In this document: positions 36,724-45,883 of the stretch, piece by piece
Layout: each line of letters begins with the position of its first letter
How positions within the stretch are numbered: position 1 is the stretch's first letter
Assembly (NCBI RefSeq): GCF_013410665.1
Contig: NZ_JACCFM010000001.1
Location: 2,542,001 to 2,606,000, forward strand
Source of the DNA: Leifsonia psychrotolerans
GTDB lineage: Bacteria; Actinomycetota; Actinomycetes; Actinomycetales; Microbacteriaceae
Direction: 5' to 3'
Length of the DNA: 64,000 nucleotides
Program-made: the position numbers and the translations under genes
Notes under the pieces: model-generated
What the model was told of the DNA's origin: nothing
Seen by the model: the letters and a program-made list of their open reading frames with translations, nothing else
Database searches by the model: none

Positions 36724-38499
36724 GTGAAACCCCCATTCAAGCACACCCTCCTCAGCGTGATCGTTCCGGTCCACAACGTTGAATCTTGGATTTTCGACTG
36801 CATCCGCAGCATTCAAATCCAGGCAATCGAGTCAATGGAGATTCCGGTCATCGACGACAATTTGACCGATCGAACCGCGGAGTTTGCTCAATCGTTGGCC
36901 GAATCGGACCCCCGGATTCAGGTGCTTCGAAGCCCGAAACCAGGGGGAGCGTCAGCTCGGAATTTTGGAACCTCTCGAGCCCAAGGGCGCTATCTGGCGT
37001 TCGCCGACGGCGACGTTCTCGTGCCGCCCGGCGCCTACTCCGCGCTTCTCAGGTCGCTGGGGGCCAGCGGATCAGATGTCGCCATGGGCGAGTATCTGAC
37101 ATTCACCCCCGATCAAGCCTGGAGCCGCCACAACAACCTTCCCATTTATGGGGCGAAGCGGCAGGGACTCACCCTCGAGGACGAGACGCGTCTGCTTCGC
37201 GACCGGGTGTGCTCGAACAAGATCTACGACGCCGACTGGTGGTCGTGGAACTCAATTGAGTTTGCCGATTCTCTTCGTTCCAACGACATCTTCGCGATGA
37301 CCAGAACCTATATCTCTGCAACTGTCGACATCGTCCCTGACATCATCTACCTCTACCGTAAGCGCGTTGGACGAACCTCGATGACGGCACAACGCAATTC
37401 TCTTGCGTCGCTGCATGCCTATTTTGCACAAGAGATCGCGTGCTGGCGGGCGTTGTCAACAACCGTCTCCGATTATGTTCTCGAAGCCTACATTCTGGGA
37501 ATTCTGAGCTTCGATGTATGGAATCATGCGCAGACGCTCGTCGACAGGCCGAGTGCACCCGTTTCTGACGCAGAAAACGCTGTCTGCGCGCAGATCTCTG
37601 AACTCATCGCTGCTGCCCCCGACACTGCATCGGCTGAGCTCCGTCACACGCAGCGTTGGGCGTATCGCATCATCGAGTCGGGTAAACTCGAGCCAATGGG
37701 CCTCCTACCCGGGCATCAGGAATTCGACCTCATGTTCGTCGATCTCTCCCACACTGATGAGCACTTCTCGCAGCTTGAGCTGTTAAAGGTCTTGCTCGGT
37801 GATGCCTCCGCCCACCTCTTCGTTACAACTCTCCTATACCGCCTCCTCAACGACCTTTCGGCCGCTTGGGAGGTGCTCGATGACGTTTCCCTGCTCAGGA
37901 AGTCGGAGACTCTTCTTGAGTTCCAGCGACGGTTCGTTGCACGCACCCGACTCACCCCGTTTGAACGGGAGGCAATCAATGCCGCGCACGACCACAATCC
38001 TGACACGCTTCGACTCGCGCTCGGTCTGTTGTCCAGCGACATCAATCCAGTGGGCGTGCGAGTCAAAGCCATAGGCGTGATGAGCGCGGAACCAGACCTG
38101 GTGGTTTCAGATTTCCTAGCCTCCCGGCACGATTTCAGCTGTTCGTCGATGCTCAAGGGCCCTCGCGCGGCAGAGCACGAACTCTCGCGCCGGAGGACTG
38201 CGGGATCGGTGCCCGCAGAACACAGAATCCGCACGCGTGGCCATCTGTTCACGGGGTGCTGGAGTCTCGTTCATTCGTGCAAGCGGGGTAGCGCCCAGAT
38301 TCAATTGCCAGCCGTAGCTGAACCCAGTTTCGGGCCAGCAACCCGGCCGAGTGACTGGGCACTGTGGAAGGCTGAGCCAACCAGCGGGAACCTCGTGCTG
38401 CACGTGAAGCCCACCGCGTGGGTTCGGGTTCGGCCTCGCCTCGGTTCAATCAAGCGACGCGTCGGCAGTCTCGTCTCCACGCCTACTAACGAACGCTAA
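36724..38499 (+). CDS. GT2-family glycosyltransferase
   Basis: The 591-residue protein has a GT2 domain (LSVIVPVHNVESWIFDCI; IPVIDDNLTDRTAEFA; GRYLAFADGDVLVPPGAY) with Asn in place of the usual Ser in the DDxS motif, and a middle part IEFADSLRSNDIFAMTRTY. A 300-residue C-terminal region of unknown role follows; its last 130 residues are rich in Arg and Ser and look poorly conserved. The start is a GTG, divergent from the preceding gene across about 49 bases. It is a clear paralogue of the gene at 45884-47719. Donor and acceptor sugars unknown; likely builds the exported polysaccharide. Confidence 0.8.
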   Translation: MKPPFKHTLLSVIVPVHNVESWIFDCIRSIQIQAIESMEIPVIDDNLTDRTAEFAQSLAESDPRIQVLRSPKPGGASARNFGTSRAQGRYLAFADGDVLVPPGAYSALLRSLGASGSDVAMGEYLTFTPDQAWSRHNNLPIYGAKRQGLTLEDETRLLRDRVCSNKIYDADWWSWNSIEFADSLRSNDIFAMTRTYISATVDIVPDIIYLYRKRVGRTSMTAQRNSLASLHAYFAQEIACWRALSTTVSDYVLEAYILGILSFDVWNHAQTLVDRPSAPVSDAENAVCAQISELIAAAPDTASAELRHTQRWAYRIIESGKLEPMGLLPGHQEFDLMFVDLSHTDEHFSQLELLKVLLGDASAHLFVTTLLYRLLNDLSAAWEVLDDVSLLRKSETLLEFQRRFVARTRLTPFEREAINAAHDHNPDTLRLALGLLSSDINPVGVRVKAIGVMSAEPDLVVSDFLASRHDFSCSSMLKGPRAAEHELSRRRTAGSVPAEHRIRTRGHLFTGCWSLVHSCKRGSAQIQLPAVAEPSFGPATRPSDWALWKAEPTSGNLVLHVKPTAWVRVRPRLGSIKRRVGSLVSTPTNER

Positions 38500-38506
38500 G
38501 GGAATT

Positions 38507-39820
38507 ATGTTCACACGAGTGCTGACCGCATTACGAGACGTAGCGACATACAACGCACTTCTCGTGCGCTCCGGGTCGTTTCGCGCCGATGCGATGAAGG
38601 CCTACTCGGAATGGCTGCTTGCTCAGCGCCCGACCGTCCAGGTTCGACGGGAAATCGCGCGCGTCACCCCTGCAGCCGTCCCCCACACCGGTTTGAGTGG
38701 AGCCGCACTGGCGCTGGCCGCCACCTCGCAATCGGATCACACGCCCCGGCGCATCAACATCGTCTTAACTGATTTCATCCCCAATCGTGCGTTTGCCGGA
38801 ATCCACACCGCGTTGGATGTAGCCGACAAGTTGGGAGCACGAACGGGCCTTCCCGTGCAGCTTGTCACGTTGAGTGAACGCTTCGGCGCCAACGAGGCAG
38901 CTGAGGCGCGGACCGTGCTTACTCAGCGCTTCGCACGGCCGGTTAATGTCGTCTACCGCGACGCTCTGCTCGACACGACTTTCAATCCGGACGACATCTG
39001 GGTCGTCACTCATTGGACCACGGCACATCCCGCTGCCGTCGCTGCCCGGGCAGGCGTGATTCGCTCTGAAAACGTCGTTTATCTCATCCAGGACTACGAA
39101 CCCGGATTCCATGCGTGGTCGACCGCGCATACGGTGGCACGGTCAACGTACGACGCTGGATTCCACCACCTGGTTAATTCCGCCCCCCTGGCGAAGTATC
39201 TTCGAGACACTGCAGGGGTGGAAATCGACGATGAGTGTGTGTTCGCGCCAGCCCTCAATATCGCGCGCATGCAGGAGGTCGCGCGTTTGCGTGAGCGAGG
39301 ACCCGTCCGCGTTCTGTTCTACGGTCGCCCGAGCAAGCCGCGCAATCTCTTCTCCCTCGGTGTCGCAGCGATGATGGACGCAGTGCAGCGTCTGGGGGAT
39401 CGCGCGGTCAGCGTTGAGTTCATTTCTGCCGGCGAAGCCCATGACTCAATCGATCTCGGCGCGGGCGTCCAGCTGAAAAGCGTCGGGGCACTTCCATGGG
39501 ACGCCTACTTCGCGCTCCTGCCGACCGCAAGCGTTGTTCTGTCACTCCAGGCAAGCCCCCATCCGAGCCACCCTCCACTGGAAGCCGCAGTGTCGGGCGC
39601 GATCGCTGTGACCAATGAGTTTGCACAGACCCGCAACGACCTCCATCCGCGACTGTCCGCGGTGTCGGCCGACCCGGAGTCGCTCGGTGCTGCGCTCACC
39701 GATGCCATCAATCGCATTTCCGACGAAGGCCCCGGAAGTTATTCGGGTCTCGCAGATGGGATTCTGGGCAGCGAAATCGACGGGGTCATCGATACTCTTG
39801 CCGGGCGGATCGGATTCTGA
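38507..39820 (+). CDS. WsaF-like rhamnosyltransferase (GT4-type)
   Basis: The 437-residue enzyme resembles the WsaF group of rhamnosyltransferases that add rhamnose to surface glycans from dTDP-L-rhamnose. Typical parts are INIVLTDFIPNRAFAGIHTALDVADKL, VVYLIQDYEPGFHAWSTAHT, VRVLFYGRPSKPRNLF and LSLQASPHPSHPPLEAAVSGAIAVTN with the acidic residue of the C-terminal donor lobe. There are no membrane segments. It lies 7 bases after the GT2 gene, in the same operon, and points at the ABC exporter genes, convergent across 123 empty bases. Confidence 0.83.
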   Translation: MFTRVLTALRDVATYNALLVRSGSFRADAMKAYSEWLLAQRPTVQVRREIARVTPAAVPHTGLSGAALALAATSQSDHTPRRINIVLTDFIPNRAFAGIHTALDVADKLGARTGLPVQLVTLSERFGANEAAEARTVLTQRFARPVNVVYRDALLDTTFNPDDIWVVTHWTTAHPAAVAARAGVIRSENVVYLIQDYEPGFHAWSTAHTVARSTYDAGFHHLVNSAPLAKYLRDTAGVEIDDECVFAPALNIARMQEVARLRERGPVRVLFYGRPSKPRNLFSLGVAAMMDAVQRLGDRAVSVEFISAGEAHDSIDLGAGVQLKSVGALPWDAYFALLPTASVVLSLQASPHPSHPPLEAAVSGAIAVTNEFAQTRNDLHPRLSAVSADPESLGAALTDAINRISDEGPGSYSGLADGILGSEIDGVIDTLAGRIGF

Positions 39821-39943
39821 TCGGACTCGTTGCACGAACCCAACGACCCCGACCCGTCTCACCGCACGCTTCACCACCCGTTTTGGGCGAGGAACATCGA
39901 CCGATCAATCAGCGGATGTCTCGACCGGGTTAGTTGCTGAGCG

Positions 39944-40690
39944 TCAGCGTTTGTCACCCTCTGCGATGTCAGCGGCATAGGCCGCAAGCACGGACTTGGA
40001 GTCCCCATAGGCACTCAGAGTGCCATTGTTCAGCCATGCGGCGTTATCGCACATGTTCTTGACCTCTGACATCGAGTGCGTCACAAGAATGACTGTGCGC
40101 CCTGATTCAGTGAACTCGAGAAACTTCTGTTTGGACTTCGCTTTGAATGCTGCGTCACCGACCGAGAGAACCTCATCCACGACAAGGATGTCCGGCTTCA
40201 CGTGGATGGCAACCGAGAAACCCAGGCGCACGTACATGCCGGAGGAATAGTTCTTCACCGGCTGGTCGATGAACTTTTCAACACCCGAGAAATCGATGAT
40301 CTCGTCCAGCCGGCCGGCGATATCCTTCTTCGACATTCCTAGAATTGAGCCGTTGAGAAAGATATTCTCGCGCCCAGAAAGCTCAGGATGAAATCCGGAT
40401 CCAACCTCAAGCATCGACGCGGCCTTGCCGTTCATCGTAATCGAGCCGCCATCGGGATAGAGAATCTTGGCAAGACATTTCAGGAGGGTCGACTTGCCAG
40501 ATCCGTTGCGACCTATAAGCCCAAATGTCGACCCTGCCGGAACTTCAAACGACACGTCACGGAGCGCCCAAAAGTCCTCGGCGACCTCCTTGCGGCCACG
40601 CATGACCGCTGCCTTCAGCGAGTTGTTGCGCTCCTTGTACAGTCGAAACTTCTTCGACAGGTTCTCGACAACTACAGCAGGCTCACTCAC
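39944..40690 (-). CDS. Polysaccharide ABC exporter, ATP-binding subunit (Wzt-like)
   Basis: The 248-residue ATPase powers export of undecaprenyl-linked polysaccharide. It has Walker A GRNGSGKST (60-68), the family-typical ABC signature YSSGMYVRLGFSVAIH and Walker B ILVVDEVLSVGD, followed by TILVTHSMSEV. It lacks the C-terminal carbohydrate-recognition domain found in some Wzt proteins, so termination by that route is unlikely. It overlaps the permease gene by 4 bases (40687-40690). It works at the inner face of the membrane. Confidence 0.93.
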   Translation of the reverse strand: MSEPAVVVENLSKKFRLYKERNNSLKAAVMRGRKEVAEDFWALRDVSFEVPAGSTFGLIGRNGSGKSTLLKCLAKILYPDGGSITMNGKAASMLEVGSGFHPELSGRENIFLNGSILGMSKKDIAGRLDEIIDFSGVEKFIDQPVKNYSSGMYVRLGFSVAIHVKPDILVVDEVLSVGDAAFKAKSKQKFLEFTESGRTVILVTHSMSEVKNMCDNAAWLNNGTLSAYGDSKSVLAAYAADIAEGDKR

Positions 40691-41505
40691 AGCATTTCCG
40701 CCAGTCTCTTTTCATTGCGGGAGAACACGAGGTAGCCAACGATGAACATCCCTACTCCCCAGCCCAAACAGACAAGAGAATCGTTGAGGTCCGGCCATCG
40801 GTTGTCGTACATCATGCTGCGAAAAACGGTGACGAATCGTTCAAGGGGGTTGAGCTTGTAAACCTGGAGCACCCATTCGCCATGGGTTTTCGCTGCCGAC
40901 TCAACGAGCGCAATCGGGTAGATGATCGGCGTCAGGTACATCCACATCTGAAGGCCGATCGCAGTGAAGTGTTGCATGTCCCTGAAATGTACGTTCGCGA
41001 TCGCGAGCAACATGGCGAGACCGACGGCGAACAGCGCCAGTAGGACCATAAAGACAGCCACCAACGGCACCCATGGCAGAACAAAACTTCCCGCAATGCT
41101 CAAAACGACTGCGAGCAGAGCCATCTCGGTGAGCCAGGTGAATCCCGTCGAACCCGCAATTGCGAGCGGCAAATGCATCCGTGGAAAGTAGACCTTCTTG
41201 ATGAGTCCCGCGTTTGCAACAATTGAGGACATCCCCCCGGTTACGACCCGGGTAAAGAAAAGCCAGGGAAGCAGCCCACACATCAGCCAGAGCGGATAGA
41301 TGTTGAGTCCGCTTGGATCACCGACGCTTGGTCGTGCCTGAAAGATGAAGGAAAATACGATGGTGTACACCAACATCGTTGCGAGCGGGTTAATGAGCGA
41401 CCATAACTGGCCGAAAACAGTGCGTCGGTATTTGCCCTTCACTTCCCGCATGGTGAGGTTGGCGAGCAATTCGCGAGTTGCGAACAGTTCGCTTTGATAA
41501 CTCAT
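40687..41505 (-). CDS. Polysaccharide ABC exporter, permease (Wzm-like)
   Basis: The 272-residue permease belongs to the ABC-2 family. It has a cytosolic N-terminus with VKGKYRRTVFGQLWSLINPLATMLVYTIVFSFIF, the family-typical first helix region, and about six transmembrane helices. Conserved parts include GLLPWLFFTRVVTGGMSSIV and NVHFRDMQHFTAIGLQMWMYLTPIIYP. With the ATPase it exports the glycan made by the surrounding glycosyltransferases. It is divergent from the next GT4 gene across 131 bases, which probably hold both promoters. Confidence 0.94.
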   Translation of the reverse strand: MSYQSELFATRELLANLTMREVKGKYRRTVFGQLWSLINPLATMLVYTIVFSFIFQARPSVGDPSGLNIYPLWLMCGLLPWLFFTRVVTGGMSSIVANAGLIKKVYFPRMHLPLAIAGSTGFTWLTEMALLAVVLSIAGSFVLPWVPLVAVFMVLLALFAVGLAMLLAIANVHFRDMQHFTAIGLQMWMYLTPIIYPIALVESAAKTHGEWVLQVYKLNPLERFVTVFRSMMYDNRWPDLNDSLVCLGWGVGMFIVGYLVFSRNEKRLAEML

Positions 41506-41636
41506 TTAGCGGCTCTCGATCGTGGCGCGGCAAGGAAATGCCCGGGACACCCGGGCTGCCCGACCAGTATAGACAGCCACTCCGGGTGTTGATTGCACCG
41601 TGGCGACGCGTTGGACCAGATATGGTGGAATGCAAC

Positions 41637-42995
41637 ATGCTCGTTTACTTCATCAACCACAGCGTCGCACCTGCGAATTTAGGCGGAGCCGAGCGGTCGA
41701 TGATAAAGCTCGTCGAGGACTGGTATGCGAGCGACCCTGATTTTGAAGCGTTCTTCATCACTAAGGCCCCTCGGGGCCTCTTCATCAAGGCAATCGAAGA
41801 ACGCGGATGGAAATATAAGGCGTTTGCGTATCGCGGGTGGACTATCCCCAAACACGACGCCCCTGTCAGCGAGATCACCTACTTCGCTCGTTACGACTAT
41901 GCCTCAACCCTCGACATCATCAAGCTCATGGAAGAGCGACGCCCCGATCTCGTCGTCACCAACACCATCGTGGCACCGTGGGGCGCCTTCGCGGCGAAGA
42001 CTTTGGGCATTCCTCATGCTTGGTTCGTCCGTGAATACGGCGACCTCGACCACGGGCTTGCCTTCCAGATAGGCCGCGCCGACACTTTCACCGACATCGG
42101 GATGCTATCCGAGGCGGTCTTCGCCAATTCTCACGCCGTGAAGTCCCACATTGGGCAGTACCTCGACGAGTCGAAGGTGTCGGTTATTTATCCCGGCCTT
42201 GATGTCCCGCGGATTCAAGAACTGGCAAAGGAGCCGCCAGCCCGTGCGCCGTTCCCTGCGAACGACAAGAGTCTCAAGATCACGGTCGTCGGCCGGCTTG
42301 CCAAGTCCAAGGGCCAGTGGAGGGTCATCGACGCGCTCGGAGAACTGACTGCACGCGGTGTCGATGCCCGACTCTGTCTCGTCGGATCATGGATTGATCC
42401 CGGCTACGACATGCAGATGATGAAGCGGGCAGCGGGACACGGAGTGGCCGATCGCCTCACTATCGTCGGTGAACAGTCGAATCCATTCCCCTATTTGGCA
42501 GCTGCTGATGTCTGTGTCACGCCGTCGAGCATCGAGGCCTTTGGGCGCACCACTCTCGAAGCGATGATCCTCGGAAAGCCGGTCGTCGCAGCCGCGCGAG
42601 GCGGCAGCGCCGAGCTCATTGCGCATGACGAAACCGGGTATCTCTTCGATCTGCAATCGCCCGCGGAGCTGGTGGATCACCTTGAGCGCTACGCCAACGA
42701 TCGAGCCCTTGTCGCACAGCACGGTGCTGCTGCGAAGAGTCGGTCCGGTGTATTCCAGTCCCACGAGTTCAGCAATGCTGCGGCGATCGAGCGGTTGAAA
42801 CATACGTCGACGATGCCTGCCTATCGACTCCCAAGCATCGCGAGATACTGGTTCAGCCTTCCGGAGCACTACTTTGATATCCGGCGCGCTCCAAGGATCA
42901 CAATTTCGTTCATCATGACTCGGTTGGGCGGGAGAACGCGCGCCTTGTTCGTGCGCCCGTTCAGCGCCCTGCGCCGGCGAGCGCAGCGCTCCTAG
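41637..42995 (+). CDS. GT4-family glycosyltransferase
   Basis: The 452-residue enzyme starts with LVYFINHSVAPANLGGAERSMIKLVED, the usual donor-loop region of GT4, and has DLVVTNTIVAPWGAFAAK. The C-terminal nucleotide-binding half has KITVVGRLAKSKGQWRVIDAL, VCVTPSSIEAFGRTTLEAMI (the E-x7-E motif) and GTxxL-like PVVAAARGGSAEL. The ATG at 41637 is used instead of 41478, which would overlap the permease start. A basic C-terminal tail may bind the membrane. The donor is unknown. Confidence 0.88.
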   Translation: MLVYFINHSVAPANLGGAERSMIKLVEDWYASDPDFEAFFITKAPRGLFIKAIEERGWKYKAFAYRGWTIPKHDAPVSEITYFARYDYASTLDIIKLMEERRPDLVVTNTIVAPWGAFAAKTLGIPHAWFVREYGDLDHGLAFQIGRADTFTDIGMLSEAVFANSHAVKSHIGQYLDESKVSVIYPGLDVPRIQELAKEPPARAPFPANDKSLKITVVGRLAKSKGQWRVIDALGELTARGVDARLCLVGSWIDPGYDMQMMKRAAGHGVADRLTIVGEQSNPFPYLAAADVCVTPSSIEAFGRTTLEAMILGKPVVAAARGGSAELIAHDETGYLFDLQSPAELVDHLERYANDRALVAQHGAAAKSRSGVFQSHEFSNAAAIERLKHTSTMPAYRLPSIARYWFSLPEHYFDIRRAPRITISFIMTRLGGRTRALFVRPFSALRRRAQRS

Positions 42996-43003
42996 GCCCT
43001 GAG

Positions 43004-44398
43004 GTGACCAAGACCAATCCGGTGACCGTCGTGATACCCATATATGGGGATCTTCCCGGCCTCCTCGCCTGCATCGCCGCAGTCACGTCTTCAGTTGACC
43101 TCACGCATCACTCGCTGCTTCTCGTCAACGATTGCGGCCCAGATGCCGAGAATATCGAGCGGGCAGTGCTATCCGCGGTCAGCGGCACGCCTGGCGTGAG
43201 GTATGAGCGCAATTCGCGCAATCTCGGCTTTGTCGGCAATTGCAATCGCGCCGCGCTCGAGCTTGACGACTCGACGAATGACATTCTGCTGCTCAACAGT
43301 GACACGATCGTCACGCCGGGCTTTCTCGACGAAATGACCGCGGTACTCCACGCGGCACCTGAGCACGGCATCGTGTGTGCCCGCAGTAACAACGCGACAA
43401 TTGCCAGCCTTCCCTATCGTCTCAGGCGGCCAGGGGCTAAACGAACTGCTGAGCGCACGACCGAAGTTTACGCCGGTGTAGTGAACGAGCTTCCTGCCTT
43501 CAGCGTTGCTCCGGTCGCGATGGGTTTCTGTTTTCTCATTCGCCGCGAGTTGATCGTACGGTTCGGCCTCTTCGACGAGATTTTCTCGCCCGGCTATGGC
43601 GAAGAGAACGATTTCTGCCTGAGAATGCGCGAGCACGGCTACCTCTCCCTCATTTCGCATCGCGCACTTGTGTTTCACGCAGTCGGGCAGAGTTTCCCCT
43701 CCGAACAGCGGATGCAGCTGCGCGCTGCCCACGAGAGAATCCTGGTGGGTCGGCATCCGACCTATACACAGTCTGTCCAGTCTTATCTGAAACGAACGGC
43801 CGATCCTGTCGATGTTTTTGCCGATGCAATTGTTCCGTCAGATGACGTCGTCCGGCTGCTCATAGACTGTGAGGGCGCACCTGTCGGGCTGGCGGCAAAT
43901 CTGTTACGCGCCGCAAACGACGCGAGTCACCTTAATGCACAGGTGACGGTGAGTGTGCCGCCCCGGCTCGGCGGGCTCATTCGCAGTGCATATCCCAATC
44001 TCAGTGTCGTGGATCCGGATCATCTGAGCGGCATCTGGGATGTTGCCGTGACTGTGACCGCTGATCCAGCGCCGCTCCAACGCGATCGTCTGACCCGAGC
44101 CAGCCCACGGGTCGTTGTCATTGGCGGGGAGGAACAGTACGAGCAGTGGTCCGTCGCCGTGTTGCCTTCTGATGGCTGGGACGGTACGTCACTTCTGCAG
44201 ACGCTGTGCCATGACTACGGCCGCGCAGCTATCGATTTTGGACTGCTTCGAAAGCGGTGGTCAGACAACGCTGACGATGCAATGCGCCTCGCAATCCCAT
44301 TAGTCGCGCCGACCCGCTTGCGTTCACGAGTGGTTCAAGCCCTGGAGCGCAATACGCCGGCGCTCGCGACAATCATGCGAAAAGTGCTGCGACACTGA
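43004..44398 (+). CDS. GT2-family glycosyltransferase
   Basis: The 464-residue enzyme has a full GT2 domain: TVVIPIYGDLPGLLACIAAV, LLLVNDCGPDAENI, ERNSRNLGFVGNCNRAA, ILLLNSDTIVTPGFL and GYGEENDFCLRMREHGY with the catalytic ED. A C-terminal region of about 200 residues (from 265) looks like a Rossmann-type or incomplete GT4-like domain without obvious motifs. The GTG start at 43004 lies 9 bases after the stop of the preceding gene, so they form one operon. Confidence 0.88.
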   Translation: MTKTNPVTVVIPIYGDLPGLLACIAAVTSSVDLTHHSLLLVNDCGPDAENIERAVLSAVSGTPGVRYERNSRNLGFVGNCNRAALELDDSTNDILLLNSDTIVTPGFLDEMTAVLHAAPEHGIVCARSNNATIASLPYRLRRPGAKRTAERTTEVYAGVVNELPAFSVAPVAMGFCFLIRRELIVRFGLFDEIFSPGYGEENDFCLRMREHGYLSLISHRALVFHAVGQSFPSEQRMQLRAAHERILVGRHPTYTQSVQSYLKRTADPVDVFADAIVPSDDVVRLLIDCEGAPVGLAANLLRAANDASHLNAQVTVSVPPRLGGLIRSAYPNLSVVDPDHLSGIWDVAVTVTADPAPLQRDRLTRASPRVVVIGGEEQYEQWSVAVLPSDGWDGTSLLQTLCHDYGRAAIDFGLLRKRWSDNADDAMRLAIPLVAPTRLRSRVVQALERNTPALATIMRKVLRH

Positions 44399-44494
44399 AT
44401 CAAATGCGCCGACCATGTCCGAGAGTCTGCGACCATGTTAGGGGGGCGTGTCCCCTCACGGTCGGCTTGATAGCCACAGCAAAGGGGAAATTCA

Positions 44495-45754
44495 GTGCGC
44501 TCATCCGGATTCACAGCTCTTGGATGTCTCGTCGCGGTCGCGGCCCTGCTCATTGGCACCTTCGGCCCGGCAGATGCAAGCTTCGCCGCTCGCGCCCCGT
44601 CCGGCGCCCCGATCGCAGCTGCGTCAGCAGGCGCGCGGACGATCTATGTCGCCCCAAACGGAACGGATGTGCAGAAGGAGTACAAGGTCTGGTCCACCTT
44701 TACGGGTTGGAAAGAGTACAGTCGCCTCACATGCCTTGATACACCGGGCTGGAAACCCTCATCGAGTTCAGCCCAACTGGCCTGTCCTGAGCCAACCCCC
44801 AGCGCACCGTTGAGGAATATCCAAGTTGCAATTCGAATTGCGAAGGCTGGGGATGTGATCGTCGTTCGAGGCGGCACCTACAAGGAAGCCCTCGGCTGGA
44901 ATGCCCGCCCAGCGACGCAATCCCAGCCCATCGTTCTTCAGGCCTACCCCGGTGAGCAGCCGGTTGTTTCTGGAACCATCGCGTTGCGGGGAGCCGACTT
45001 CTGGCGAGTGAACGGATTCCGTTTCGTCTACGACTCGACGATTCAGTCGGGACAAGCGATTGCGACCTTCGCTGGCGGAACTGGCTGGACGTTTGAGAAC
45101 AATGAGGTCACGGGCACCACCGGCGTTGCAAACTTGATCATCGAGGCGACCAAGCCTTCGTCGACAACAAACGCCGCGCTCATCAAGGCGGCCCCCAACG
45201 ACTACACCGTAAGTGGCAATTGCATCACGCAGAACAGGGGTTATGGCGAGCACGGCACGATGCATAACATTTACCTCATGTCGAGTATCTACTCAACCGG
45301 CGGACTCATCGAACGCAATTTTCTCGCCGGCGCACCGCGCGGAGCGAACATCAAGGCAGCTGCCAGTACTCCCGCCACCGCAAATGCAAGCCCGCGAAAC
45401 GTACTCATCCGCAACAACACCATGCTCTACGCCGCCTCTGGTGTGACCATCGGCCTGAAATCCGAGGGGATCTCAGTTGAGAAGAATCTCATCGCCCTCC
45501 CTTCCGGTTCCCAGCAGTACGACGGCGGCGTAAAGACCTACCAGCTGGCCCGCGCGAATAAGAATGCCGTCAAGGACTCCCTCATCTCCGGATACACAAA
45601 CGCCTTGAAACCCGATTTTGGTGCGACGACCACGATCTTCACGGCTCGCAATAGCAACGAATCGGTTGCATTCACCGGATCTGTCGCCAATTGCAATGTG
45701 GTGCCAACATCCGCCGTTTTGAAGGCCAAGTATGGAGCTCTGGCAACCGGGTAG
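44495..45754 (+). CDS. Secreted right-handed parallel beta-helix protein
   Basis: The 419-residue protein has a signal peptide (residues 1-30; hydrophobic core GCLVAVAALLIGTFG), then a repeat-rich body with short hydrophobic strands separated by Asn, Gly and Thr, and NNTML, NGFRF and ENNEVTG-like turns typical of a beta-helix. The region RNIQVAIRIAKAGDVIVVRGGTYKEALGW is the entry cap often seen in polysaccharide lyases and DUF1565-type proteins. It may cut or modify the exported glycan outside the cell, or bind it. Catalytic residues cannot be named. GTG start with AAGGGG upstream. Confidence 0.75.
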   Translation: MRSSGFTALGCLVAVAALLIGTFGPADASFAARAPSGAPIAAASAGARTIYVAPNGTDVQKEYKVWSTFTGWKEYSRLTCLDTPGWKPSSSSAQLACPEPTPSAPLRNIQVAIRIAKAGDVIVVRGGTYKEALGWNARPATQSQPIVLQAYPGEQPVVSGTIALRGADFWRVNGFRFVYDSTIQSGQAIATFAGGTGWTFENNEVTGTTGVANLIIEATKPSSTTNAALIKAAPNDYTVSGNCITQNRGYGEHGTMHNIYLMSSIYSTGGLIERNFLAGAPRGANIKAAASTPATANASPRNVLIRNNTMLYAASGVTIGLKSEGISVEKNLIALPSGSQQYDGGVKTYQLARANKNAVKDSLISGYTNALKPDFGATTTIFTARNSNESVAFTGSVANCNVVPTSAVLKAKYGALATG

Positions 45755-45883
45755 GCAATCGCCCGGCCGAAGCAACTAGGATTTCATGAGCACCATTCAC
45801 ACCTCAGAGAACAGCCCACTCACGGGCGGCTGTTGTGCACTCGCACAACGTCATCGGCTTGGGGTACGAAATACCCGAACTAG